Assembly (NCBI RefSeq): GCF_013368755.1
Contig: NC_049564.1
Span: forward strand, 442,001-506,000
Reading direction: 5' to 3'
DNA length: 64,000 nt
From: Talaromyces rugulosus
Lineage: Eukaryota > Ascomycota > Eurotiomycetes > Eurotiales > Trichocomaceae
Shown: positions 31,157 through 42,194 of the stretch, piece after piece
How the letters are laid out: every line of letters begins with the position of its first letter
Numbering within the stretch: the first letter of the stretch is position 1
Program-made: the position numbers and the translations under genes
Notes under the pieces: model-generated
What the model saw: only the letters and a program-made list of their open reading frames with translations
What the model was told of the DNA's origin: nothing
Databases searched by the model: none

Positions 31157-32709
31157 AGGTCATAGTGGCTCGTATTTTAGACTCTACCACCCTCCCGATG
31201 ATGGCGACGACGAAGATGAAGAAGAAGAAGAAGAAGAAGAAGAAGGACGACCCGTATCGAATCAAAAAACAATCTTCGTATGAAATTTGACCACGAGTTT
31301 CAAGATATCAAGGTTCACCTGTGACTTGGGAGAGACTTCATCCGGTGGTGGGGGGGAGGAAAGATTAGACTGTGGGAAAAGATTAAGACACACGTGATCA
31401 TTATTCGCTTAACTCGCGTAAAAATTTTCCCCTCATGTGATCCAATGTACTCTTCGGTATCAAAAGAAGACATGGGGCGTGGTCTTTGTTTCCTCTTGAT
31501 ATTCCCAATAAAATAACGGGGCGGTTTTTACTCCAACTTTGCACCAATCATATTGGTACATCCCCATAGTATTGCTAACCATATATGGTATAGTCCTGCA
31601 TGAGTGGGGCGGTCGGGAACGCAGGCTTTCCAAATTAGGAAATATTCGCTCTCGCATTATCTTCATTCACATTAGATTTGTAAATGGAATAATAAATTTT
31701 TAAGCTCTCATAACTAACAATAGAGGAAATACAGAAATTTTATCTGCTCTTTGTAGTGTCCTTCAAGCCGGTTATTGATTGAATTCAGGCGGAGATGGCT
31801 GATTCCTCCACCTTGGAATCCGTAGATTCTATCTAGAAACTCCCAGAAGACAAACGAATATTCCAGTGATGGAATTTTCACAAAAAACAAAGGTCTTGTC
31901 GAGGATAGCTCTCCGGTCCCATTCATACTGCTTCAGCAGCAGGAGGTCACAGAATTGACGTTCGTGAGGTGGCGGCACCGCCGACATCGTCGGTATCTAG
32001 CATCATAATATCGCCAACAGGGGCGCCTCCTCCTCCTCCTCCTCCTCCTACTAGTAGTAGTGGTCAAGGAAGTTACGGAGGAGGAAGAAATCGTACCTCG
32101 CAATCAGCGCCCCTCACACATATCGCCGCAAACACCCTTGTTCTTTCAACAAGGGCGAATGCTACTGCTAATTGTTGCATGCGACATCACATTATGCCTA
32201 ATATCTCGGCAAACATGGTTCTCTAAAATTTTCATTTAATAAGAAGATATGTAGGTGTAGTTGAGTTGTCCTTGTTTGGTCACTTACTTTTCCATGCAAC
32301 CAACTGCAAGGGCAATTTTTACTCATTTTTCCTACGTTAACGCCCCCCTCCTCCCTTTACATTACAAATTTTCCAAATATCTAATCAAAAAACAACTTAA
32401 TGGTTGCACGCAATCTAAAGGACATTCTAACGGGGGGGCCTCCCAAGATTCTAACCTTAAAGGTGAATATATAAGATTCATTTTGGATATAAAGCTGGAT
32501 CAGTGGAGGAACGGGCCCTTATCGGATTCTGTGTAGGTGTATTCTATGCCCATGTTTATTCTTCTATAGGATATGGAACGGAGAATGCCCTTGTACAGCC
32601 CTCGCTGATTGCAGGGCGAAAGTGTCTGACACCATTGTCGGATGAGTTGCAGTCTAGAGAGAAAATTTTCGTGGGATATATGTAGGCAGCTGGCCAGAGA
32701 TCATGTCAT
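31157..32709. other. degenerate part of the accessory island
   Basis: No intact gene. Minus-strand open frames at 31460-31666 and 31714-31926 (68 and 70 codons) may be decayed coding sequence. At about 31970-32060 a minus-strand stretch reading GGAPVGDIMMLDTDD resembles, at DNA level, the proline-rich exon near 29860-29800, so it may be a third copy of that segment. A trinucleotide run of about 30 bp (GAA type) sits at 31217-31245. Confidence 0.35.
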
Positions 32710-33219
32710 TTAGAGTCGCCTAGCCGCTAGGACTGCGACCAGAGGATTCAACCCCTGCTTTTTGCAAGCAGCGTGGTAATAGTGGATAGCCAAAGGAAGC
32801 ATCCAATTGCTGAAATGTTGTTGTCGTGGTCCTGCGCACAAAATAGCAGGGGTATGACAATGTGTTTTTAAGAAGTTGAATATCTGTTTCCGAAAGTAAA
32901 TGATTGGAAAATCAGTAAAACTGTAGCCTGTGGGTGTATGGGGAGTTGGGGTGGCCTGGTAAGCATACTCTGAGATTGCAACTGGCTGTGGAGAGTTTGA
33001 CAAATAGAGGACAAAATAGTATCTATCAACTGAGAAGAATATCAGTATCAACGAAATATATTGCAGTCTCAACGAGGTAGGTTGCAAACGTAATATTGCC
33101 TGGAACTCACAAAGAATATGAAGCTCTTCTACCATGTAGTGGCGCATGGGAAGTTTGGCTATCCACAAGCGTTTTTCGATCACATTAAAAGCAAACTTCT
33201 GCTTTGACAGACGTGGCAT
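32710..33219 (-). CDS. orphan protein, possibly two exons
   Basis: Open from the ATG at 33219 to the stop at 32710 (169 residues). It begins MPRLSKQKFAFNVIEKRLW and ends with IHYYHAACKKQGLNPLVAVL; this end looks coding (aromatic/basic helix pattern). An 81-nt segment (33110-33030) has a GTGAGT donor, a CTGAT branch-like element and a TTCTCAG acceptor. Because its length is a multiple of three and it lacks stops, both spliced and unspliced forms stay open. I do not recognise a family. It lies in the AT-rich island and is not clearly linked to its neighbours. Confidence 0.4.
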   Translation of the reverse strand: MPRLSKQKFAFNVIEKRLWIAKLPMRHYMVEELHILCEFQAILRLQPTSLRLQYISLILIFFSVDRYYFVLYLSNSPQPVAISEYAYQATPTPHTPTGYSFTDFPIIYFRKQIFNFLKTHCHTPAILCAGPRQQHFSNWMLPLAIHYYHAACKKQGLNPLVAVLAARRL

Positions 33220-34512
33220 ATTTTTCCAAAAATGGCCGGAAAGGGGTTGGAAGTGCGGTCTTTTCTACCATGCGGCGGTGCATTCCGAACCGAGTTTTGG
33301 TTTTGATGTTGTGGGTGGCGCTCCTCCAGGAGGGGGGTTTCGGCGCCCTCAATGAAAGAGCTTAAAGTAATAATTACACCAAGTGTGGTAAAGTCTGGCC
33401 GGTTAACATGGCCAGATGAGGTAGTCTGTGACTATCGTGGAGAAAAGTATTGGAACCACCGAAAATCATCGGTCAGTTAAAAGATCTCTCGCCGTAAAGA
33501 ATAGTAGAAATGGTTCGGTGAAGAAAAAAAAGTCCACTTCACCTAATCAAAAGGTGTATAAAATAGAAAGCGATGGTCGAGTAAATAAAAGCAAGCCCAA
33601 GTCGAAATTAGCGTGCAAAGAGAGGATAAAAGAAGAATATGCTCTTTGATAAATAAAATGTCTGGTGGAAGTGTGAAATTTTGGGAAAAGCAATGTTCAT
33701 GGCGACCGTTAAACATGGGAATGGGAAGGTTACTGTAGGTTGCAAGTCGAAATAAAATTCAAAGGCGGATCAAATTTGGTACTAGTCGAGAAATAATGTC
33801 CAAGTGAAAAGTTGAAAAAAGATAAATCAATAAATACTTACAAAAAAAGTAATACCTGCAGAATTTTGAGTAGAAATTTAAAGTCAAAAAATATATCGAA
33901 GTTGAAAAAGAAACTTGAAAGATTATTAAGGAATAAAATCAAAGAATAAATCAGTGATTTAACATTTTTTGGTTCTTCAGTAGCAATAAATCATTGAATC
34001 AGTCGCAGATTGGCAAGTTCAGAAGATTGATGCCCTTCAGAGATCTAGATTGTCAGCATCATGCGTGTGGTGGCCAACAGGGAAGCCAAATATCATACGG
34101 TGCGTGGGAGGCCTCCATTTCCACCACATGGTGTCAAATATCCATTTTGATGGGAGAAAAGACCAAAGCGAACTCGAAGCTCTCATCTGTAACGTGGCGT
34201 CGATCGCTGTTGATGTAACCCAAGATGAAGATGCCGCGGATGGTGGTCATGACGAGTTCAGATTCAGATCCGAATCAGGACGAGTTTGAAGCAAGTTACC
34301 CTGCGCCTAGTAGCTAGTCTCTCTAATCTAAACAAAGGCGGGTTGTTTCTGCCCCTTGATGCCGCAAGCAGGCACGATCCTCGCATTTCTTCGACTCCGA
34401 CCTGCGAAGAGAACCAAGTCAGAATTATCATTCACCAAGAGAAAGATTACAACCTTACTATTTGCCTATCTTGGTTTCTCCTGAAGAAAATTGACACCGG
34501 ACACCGCGTGAA
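33220..34512. other. AT-rich low-complexity part of the island
   Basis: 33380-34000 is strongly A-rich and non-coding in character. At 34050-34289 a plus-strand open frame ends in an acidic stretch (VTQDEDAADGG), and another reading from about 34249 gives MTSSDSDPNQDEFEASY; both are short and unsupported. Confidence 0.35.
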
Positions 34513-35010
34513 GGTGTAAGCTTATCGTCCAGCAGTTACGTGTCGTGGTTGGTTTGTACATTATCTGTACAATCGAAAGTGAGATGCTCATATCACCAGG
34601 GCATTTTCCAGGTTCTCAAGCGTTTATTGGAGGATAAACACTAAGATCGTAATAGAATGGGCCGTCGTAAACACAGAAGATTCTCTCCGATGAGGATGAG
34701 TAATTGAAGAGAAGTAGAAGGTAAGGCTTGATGTTTATTGTCTAGCTGCTGCTGGCATGTTGTGGTTGATATTATCGTACAATCGAAAACGTACCACTAA
34801 CACACACGCTGTTGATTATATTTAGCAATGCCGAATGCCCTGACTGAGCAAGCATATCCCCAGTTATTTGAGCGAAAGATCAAAAAAGGTAGGACTTGAT
34901 GTTTATTGTCTGACTATTATCTATTGCGGTCAGTCTATATCAATTGATATTATCTGTATGATCGAAAATGAAATTCCGTATCACTATCACGTTGATTGTG
35001 TTTAGCAATG
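34513..35010 (+). repeat. three diverged tandem copies of an intron-plus-exon-like unit
   Basis: Copies begin near 34513, at 34721 and at 34889 (spacing about 207 and 168 bp). The last two share CTTGATGTTTATTGTCT, TTGATATTATC, an ATCGAAAA element and GTTGATT, then TTTAGCAATGC. Each has a GTAAGG or GTAGGA donor-like start and a TTTAG acceptor-like end (34721-34825 and 34889-35005). The 63 bp between them is open and reads MPNALTEQAYPQLFERKIKK. Copy 1 keeps only the core. Confidence 0.6.
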
Positions 35011-35527
35011 CGGAGTGCCCCGATCATTCATGAAATGCCATGCACGTCAGCTAGTGCACTGGAAAATGCAGCAAAAGTCAATTTACTTGAAAGCACATCT
35101 AGAATTATTATTATTCGTAAATTGGTAATCAAATCACAATTACCCTGTCAATAGATCGACGTCATTTGACGTTCTGTCTAACACTACACAGTTGTAGTAG
35201 AAAATGCGGGGTGTGTATAGTACCAGAAAGGGTAACTACCGCCGCACTGCTGCCGATAATGGTAACAGCCGCCGCTAAAAGTGCAACTCCATCACTGTAT
35301 CAAAGAAAGATTGAGGGGATGAGGGGTATGCTCCATTCAAAATACGTATGACCAAAAAAAGGTCGACGGTGTGATTATGCACGAATGAAAATAACACTTG
35401 GTGGTGGTCGCATTATAAATAGAGCGCATGATGCAGCTCAAGAATCTTTCCAAAAAAGCTCAACCCAAAATTTAACCACCATTTCTGGGGCTTGAAATCG
35501 ATTTTAGATCACTGCACACCATCAGTG
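35011..35527. other. promoter region of the oxidoreductase gene
   Basis: No gene is seen. It ends with a TATAAATA box at 35414-35421, 107 bp before the start codon of the next gene. Confidence 0.45.
35414..35421 (+). promoter_or_regulatory. TATA box of the Gfo/Idh/MocA gene
   Basis: TATAAATA at a suitable distance upstream of the ATG at 35528. Confidence 0.45.
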
Positions 35528-36706
35528 ATGACAAGTCTCAAGATTGCTGTTGTCGGCCTTGGTCGAATGGTACGAGAGTATGAATCAACACATTCAACAT
35601 GAAGCGACTAATTCATTTGTATACAGGGCAAGCGACACGTTCACACATTGCTTTACCGAGTTCCACGCGCGCAAATTGTAGCCGTGTGCAGCTCTGAGCC
35701 TTCCGAAGTCGAATGGGCCAAACAGAACGAGGAGTACCGCGATTTCAAAGTTGCTGTTTACGACAAATACGATGACATGCTCAATCATCCCGGGCTGCAA
35801 GCGGTCTGGGTCTCAAGTAGCACAGATGCTCATGCGCCTCATACTCTAGGGGCCATAGAAAAGGGGCTTCATGTGCTCTGTGAGAAGCCGTTAGGTCACA
35901 ATCTCGAAGAGGTGTGTAAAATAGAAAGGTTATGGTTTTATGTGAGGACTTGAAGCTGATGCAAATGAACTATTCAGGCCCAGTCTGTTGTCGACACTGC
36001 CAAAAAACATCCCGAGCTCAAAGTAATGGCAGGCTTCTCGCGACGCTTCGATGCCTCGTACCGTGATGCGGCTTCCAAGATCTTCGATGGCCAGGCTGTC
36101 GGTAGCCCGTTCATTGTTCGCTCTAATACTTGCGATCTTCTTGACGATACTGGATTTTTTGTGCGATATGCTGCTCGAAACGGCGGGATATTTGTCGACT
36201 GTGCGATCCATGATATCGACCTGTCGCTTTGGTATTTGGGAAATCCCGTTCCAAAGGCATGCTGGGCCGCCGGCACCCTTCAACATCATCCTGAACTCGA
36301 GGCGCTCTCCGACGTGGATAATGCGGTCGGAATGGTCGAATACTGGGGTGGAAAGATTGCGTACTTCTATTGCTCGCGCACTCAAGCCCACGGCCATGAC
36401 GTGTGTACCGAGATTACAGGAACACATGGTAAGGTCATGGTCAATGTGATGCCGAAGAGCAATAATGTTGTGTTTGCCGATAAACTTGGTATGAGGAACG
36501 AGGTCCAGCCCGAATACTGGCAACGATTCGAAGATGCATTTGCCACAGAGGCAAACGAATTCACGCGGTCAATTTTGAGAAATGAACCGGTTCCCTTGCC
36601 TCTGGAAACAGGAATCAAGGTGATGCAAATCGGCCGTGCGTTGCAGGATGCTCTGTTGTCTGGCGAGGTGGTGCGATTCAACGAAAATGGTGAACGATTG
36701 AAGTGA
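35528..36706 (+). CDS. Gfo/Idh/MocA oxidoreductase, inositol 2-dehydrogenase-like
   Basis: Three exons, join(35528..35569,35627..35911,35978..36706), 351 residues; donors GTACGA and GTGTGT, acceptors ACAG and TCAG. The tiny first exon encodes the start of the Rossmann loop, and the joined sequence reads KIAVVGLGRMGKRH (GxGxxG). The cofactor/catalytic lysine lies in CEKPLGHNLEEA. The C-terminal half has FVDCAIHDIDLSLWYLGN, where the Asp and His spaced as D-x3-H match the catalytic pair of myo-inositol dehydrogenases. The family oxidises sugars or polyols with NAD(P). Length is typical (about 340-350). Inositol or a related polyol is the likely substrate class. Two Zn2Cys6 regulator genes follow directly and may control it. 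Confidence 0.87.
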
Positions 36707-37312
36707 TGCAGCTTGAAAAAAAATTAGATTTAGAAAGTATATAGGGCGAGACAGCCTGTTCTGCCTTGAATTAAGGTTCTTAAAACCTAGGATTTCATTA
36801 TCTCGGTATTTCGTAAAACTTTTGCCTCGTTACCCCAATGAAAGATAACCCAAATAGGTCGCCAAATTGGTGGTTGTTAATTTACCACTGACAGTGAAAA
36901 AAAGATAAGAACCATAATTAAGTGATTGCTAACCTGGTGGGTTTCCTATTTCAATGTTTGAAACCGCGGTCTTTCCTATTCAGGTCAGTCAAACGACTGG
37001 AGAACGCTTTCAAGTAGCAAATTCATGGCCATAAAACACGGGCAACTTCTTTGGTATTAAATCTCATAAACTCTTCAGAAATCGGTTATTCCTCTAACAG
37101 GCGTATAGTTCACCTTATCGCAAGGTGGGGCTTCTCTTTCCCGATTGGCTTTTCCACTAGTGGAACTTCTCCGTATTTTATACTACTCTTTACGGAAGGT
37201 TTCGCCGCATTTTCTTGGCATCTTCCCCGCCGACTTCTTCCTTGCCAGGCTCATTTCTAGGACCCACGGCTCTTGTTACAGCTTCAGCCTGCAGGATGAC
37301 TATGTTCGAACA
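36707..37312. other. intergenic region between oxidoreductase and first Zn2Cys6 factor
   Basis: About 600 bp, moderately AT-rich at its start. No gene or clear regulatory box is recognised. Confidence 0.4.
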
Positions 37313-39582
37313 ATGGCAGCACAGTCTCGCCCGCTTGTCAGGAAGCCTTGTCACTCTTGTCGTGGTAATAATCTCTTCTCAGTCCGAGTCTTGGCCGGCC
37401 TTCAAAGTCTTGCATGAGATTGCTAACACAAAGCCACAGAGAGACACCTGAAATGTGAGCATGATATGCACAAAATCACACTGCAAATCTTCTTCGTGAC
37501 TATTTAATTTGCTAGTACGGTTTCGCTGATGATTTGCCTCAGGTGATGAACAGAGACCCAAATGTCGACGATGCGTAGCAAGAGACCTGGATTGCGTCCG
37601 CGTTCAAAGAAGGGCCGTGTTTTGTCAAGGATCTAAGGCAAATTACGACAATCGGTTTCCAGTTGAACAGAGCTGGGTAAACAGCAAGCCTAAGAATGGT
37701 ATATGCCCCTTGCAGCATGTAGTTGGACTCCTGGAGAACGGATGATGAACACTGACTTCGAACTTACATTCTGCAGCACAACTACGCATCCGCGAAACTA
37801 GGAAATATGCTTCCAAGACAGTGCAGGCTGAGGATCCAGACCTGCAACAGGTGTTTGACACATCGTGCCCACCATCAGGCGTGCCTCGCAGCTCCCAAAC
37901 GGAACCCGACCACCAACCTCGCAATGCCGGTCCGGCGATAGGTGATTCATTAGCAGCAAAGAAGGCCAGTGTTGCTGAGCCTATCTTAGGAAATGATGTC
38001 TTCCAAGAAAGTGTGCCCTCTAGTGGGCAATCTATTTCGCCCACTCCAGTGGATTTACATGTTCCTATAGCAACCCCATCAACGGGTGTTGAGCACCACG
38101 GTATTCTATCGAATGCCAGCTTTAATGAAAGTGTAGGAAGGTCTATCGATGGCAGCAACTCAGATGTGTTTAGCTGCTCGACACCGTCAGTCACTACAAT
38201 TTCTCAGAAACCAACACCGATTTTCCCTGTTCAACCGTTAAAAAACATCCAAGAAGCTTGTCTTCTGAGGTTTTGGATTGAAGAAATTTCCCCTTGGGTA
38301 TAGTACATGGCTGGCAAACTTCGCAAATCAATGCTAATCTTACTCTAGTTTGATCTCTGCGACGAAGAAAGGCATTTCCAGTGTTTGGTCCCGTCCCGAG
38401 CACGAAACAGTCCGCCTCTTCTTAATGCTATTTTAGCAGTATCGTCACGACACCTTAGCCGCTTGTTACAATATAAGACTCCACGTGGAGTAGAGTATCA
38501 TGGATTTTTACTCCCGGATCTGACGACGTCTACCCCGGTCGAGTACATGCTTCAGTGTATCCCGGCTTTATTAGGGTTTCACAACATTCACGATAAGGAA
38601 GAGCAAGAGAATATAATGGCAGCAGCCGTTATTTTGCGGCAGTATGAAGAGCTTGAGGAAGATGAGATTGAAAGCGACTCGGATATCCACAGAAATACTG
38701 GAATCCACCCTCACCGTCAAGCTAATTTCCTGGCCGTCACACAAGCTATTATAGAGACCACGGCATCGACTTCAATTCCCGGAGGACTCCCCAGCGCCAT
38801 TTATTGGATGGCCATAAGGCAAGAAATATATTATTCTCTGACAAGGGAGCGTTGTCTTCGCATAGGCCTTGAGCCTGGTGTATCCCATGGATCTTCTGCG
38901 GCGAATGCTTTGATTATGCATGCGGGTAATGTCACGAAATGGCGCTGGGGAGATAAGTCCGAGCACGAATGGGGTGAGTCTCCTCTTTCTAGTAGCACAA
39001 TTCGAGTATGCATTTGCTAAATTTACGGTGAATCTAGAAAGTCTCAACATGCAGCAGCAGCACCTGGCGGATGAATACTTGGGAATGTTTACTCCTTTGC
39101 TTGATCGAAAGGCCGACAAGTCTAAAGGGGAAATGTTTCCCACGGTTTGGTACAGTTCTGACGCCCAGATGACTGGCGCCCAGCATTTTGAACTAGCCCG
39201 CATGATTATGATTGCAGAGAATCCCAATTTAGAGTAAGAGGAACTCTCCCCGTTTTCATTGTTAGAATCCTCTTATCTCCTAATCACCAGATCTAGAAAT
39301 GCTCCACAGTATCGTTCTGCGCACCGTAAAGCCGAGGCGCAAGTTCGCTCAATCATTTTCAGGCTGTGCGGCATTGCCCTCGGTCATTCAAAATCACGAC
39401 CGGCGTTGATCAATGCTGCGATCAGTATCATGCTCTATGGCGAGTACTTCACCGATCAGTCAGAACGGAGCGCGTTAGTGGGCATTATCGACAAACTCAA
39501 TAGTATGCACGCCTGGCCGATGAAGAAGCCGTATCAAGTCCTAAAAGCCCGGTGGGAGCTGACTGATAATGACGACTATTAA
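37313..39582 (+). CDS. Zn2Cys6 transcription factor, Pro1/ArcA-like (fungal-specific domain)
   Basis: Model join(37313..37364,37440..37454,37543..37698,37777..38297,38349..38973,38993..39233,39291..39582), 633 residues. The binuclear cluster reads CHSC, RERHLKC, DEQRPKC, RRC, VARDLDC (Cys spacing 2-6-6-2-6) and is assembled from three exons, the middle one only 15 bp. The regulatory domain includes FDLCDEERHFQCLVPSRARN, NVTKWRWGDKSEHEW and GEMFPTVWYSSDAQMTGAQH, as in Pro1/ArcA-type regulators. Between SEHEW and AQFEYAF the frame shifts across 19 nt (38974-38992) that look like a shrunken intron (GTGAGT ... TCTAG). If this is not spliced, the protein ends at 39020 and loses its C-terminus. Probably a local regulator in the nucleus. 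Confidence 0.75.
38974..38992 (+). other. 19-nt intron-like segment causing a frame change
   Basis: Begins GTGAGT and ends CTCCTCTTTCTAG, i.e. perfect 5' and 3' intron ends with no interior. Removing it restores the frame (TGG-G|TA giving W then V). It is far below the usual minimum fungal intron length of about 45 nt. Confidence 0.6.
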
Positions 39583-39722
39583 GATCTATTTTGCAACATA
39601 ATACCTGTTCTTTGCATCATCTTTCATGAAGTCCATAAAGAGCGATGTATGAAGTTTCCCTTTGCGGCTAGCGCCTGAGCTTAGATAGAATAAGCACGGA
39701 CTCTGGTTTCTGGTTGGCTAGC

Positions 39723-39730
39723 TATATAAT
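39723..39730 (+). promoter_or_regulatory. TATA box of the second Zn2Cys6 gene
   Basis: TATATAAT, 150 bp before the ATG at 39880, within the 297-bp spacer between the two regulator genes. Confidence 0.35.
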
Positions 39731-39879
39731 CCGCCCCCACTCCGCTGCAGCCGGCAGCTGAAAAGGGCTGAAGTACGCCGTGGTTCAGCACTAAAAGCTC
39801 CTCCCCTGGCGTGGCGAAGACGCATCATCAATCTTCAGGACTCAGTAATACCTTTGTATTCTTGCCGCAAATAGCTATA

Positions 39880-41602
39880 ATGGTCAATACAGGTCGTCCT
39901 AGCAGTGGTTGCGAGACATGCCGCCGACGGCGAGTCAAGGTAGGAACAGCCCGGCTCCTCGCAACAAGTAGATATCATGGTCGCTAAAGAATAATTCCCA
40001 AGTGTGATCTGCGCCGCCCTGGCTGCTATCGCTGCGAAAAGCTTCGCCAGCCATGCTCTGGCTATCGGTCTCTAAACAGTCAAGACTCTGTGTTCCGCAT
40101 TCAGACTCAGTCTTCATACGGTCCTCGCAGCTGGCAGAAGCCTTCTGCACGCCATCGGCCCAAGTCGCCGAGAGTGGAACGTCTACCGGAAAAAGAAGAC
40201 TTGTCTGTATCGATATGTAGTCCTGTGGGCTCCTGGGATTCGCATGTCATACCTCTCATCTTAAGCCAATTCTCAGCGTCGATACCGGATGGGAGAGCAA
40301 GTCGTGTTTATAGATCCCTTGGGTCCACCTTCGATCTTCTACAAAGTGTCGAATCAGGATCACTACTTTATCTGGCCTCTCGTGCTGTGGGCTCTGCCTA
40401 CTTCGCGAACAAAACGCGATCTTCTAACTTTACCTCAATTCACCAGCACTTGTACGGCAAATCTCTGCGTGTTTTAAAGGAAGCCCTGCAGGACTCACGG
40501 ATACGGAAAGAAGACTCCACCTTTATGGCTGTTTGGTTCCTTGGCCTATATGAGGTGAGCCACCCCCGTTGTGATCTGGTTTGCATAAAAACAAAATTGG
40601 AGGCACTAACCATATCCATTACGTCGATAGTTGATTGTAGGTGCACCACCTCCCGATGGGACGGACCTTGGCCCCTCGAGTTGGGATGTCCATAGTCGTG
40701 CTCTTATATCTTTTATACGCATGAGAGGCCCCGAACAATTTAATTCAAAAAGAGGTTGTCAGCTTTTCCAACTAGCCTACCATAGTATTGTGGGTCCTAT
40801 CTTCAAGCACCATTTTCCCTTCTCCTTACTGACGGTTGCACAGCAAGTCCAATACCTACAAACAGGCTGCCATCCTCCGCCAGAAGCGACTGAGTGGTTT
40901 AACAGCACCAAAGATTGGATCTCCACGGCTAAGATCATCTTTGTGCCATTGTTCTCCTACTGCGACAAAGCTGCGCGACTCTGCAGTAATACTCAGCATT
41001 TGATCCAACAATTCTCTCCTGAAAACGTTTTTGGGGTCATACATAATATATTTGAATCGTGCAAAGAACTGGAAATATCTATGCAAGATCGTTTCAGAGA
41101 AGTCATCAGATACCCATATATGGTTACCGTTGCCGAATCTATAGAAAGTCTTATGAGTATCACAGTTGGCCTTCATATGCAAAACCACATCGACGCCTGC
41201 CTCCTCCGGATAGACCAAAGTATGTTACAGCTTTTGTCTCATCTTTCTGAGCAGCCTGGGCATTCGACTGCTCAGCTGGAGGAAATAGAGCGGCTACGAC
41301 GACTCACCGTTTTGCAGTCACAGGGTAGGGCAGATCGAATTTTAGAGACTGTGCCCCGTCTTTTACCCCTCTCCATCTCTAATTCCATGGGGGAAAACGG
41401 TAACTGGGCAAATTCGCTGAGACTGCTATGGCCACTTCGATTGGTGGCGTCGTCGCCTTTCTTACTCGTTAGGCAGAATGCATCGGCTAGTTCTACCTTG
41501 GCGAGAATCGGATATGAAGTTGGAATCATGCAAGCTGTGGGGGGCTACCTTCCTGCGTACCAGAAGCTTATAACTACGCCCTGTCTACGAAGCGTGCCAT
41601 GA
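39880..41602 (+). CDS. Zn2Cys6 transcription factor (second, adjacent)
   Basis: Three exons, join(39880..39939,40003..40554,40631..41602), 527 residues; donors GTAGGA and GTGAGC, acceptors CCAAG and GATAG. The cluster GCETCRRRRVKCDLRRPGC then YRCEKLRQPC gives Cys spacing 2-6-6-2-6; the first intron sits immediately before the third Cys. A basic linker follows (ARHRPKSPRVERLPEKED), then a helical fungal-specific region with segments such as SVESGSLLYLASRAVGSAYF and STFMAVWFLGLYE, typical of the Fungal_trans_2/DUF3468 class. Expected nuclear, binding CGG-type sites. It is downstream of and co-oriented with the other regulator and the oxidoreductase. The targets are unknown. Confidence 0.87.
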
Positions 41603-42194
41603 AAACCATAAACTTTTTCCAGTTTAATTAAACCGCCACGATTGCAACGCTTATTGTTCACGTTCGTGTCACAATTCAAACCAAAAGTTGCAGTTTTTCT
41701 CGTCATAAGATTTACTTCTGATAGAAAAGTTCAGAATCGGATCCTGGGTTTTCTGCGCCACTGTGTCTTTTGATGGCTCCCTTGGTGGATAAGTTTCAAG
41801 CTTTGCTGACCGACAGCATACGTATACAATAGCAAACGGCAGATCGTTTTTCTAGAAGCGTCAGTACGCTTGAAACTTAGTGGACCCTAGAACGTGGCTC
41901 CGTTAATAATATTACCTTGGGGTTTTTGAATGTCAGCACTTTGAAACCGGCCCACTCAGTTTCACTGTTGGGATGAGCAGACAATCTGATTCGTAGAGAG
42001 ATAGTTTTGTCTTGATTCAAGTCCAATTCCTATTATTCGAGGCGGAGGTTTTCCCTGCCGACCTCATAATGAGCCAAGTCACACGAGGCTGCTGGAAGTA
42101 CAAAATATTGAAAGAAAAAAAAAATTAGAAAATCAACAGTAAAAGTAAATAAAGATGACTAGATAAATGGCGGTAAAGAGCCTGTCATCTCAAT
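41603..42194. other. convergent intergenic region
   Basis: About 590 bp between the Zn2Cys6 gene (plus) and the hydrolase relic (minus). No gene is seen. Confidence 0.45.

Noticed and set aside
27160..35400. Retroviral or LTR-element origin of the island
   Set aside because: No reverse transcriptase, integrase or protease motif, and no long terminal repeats were seen in any frame.
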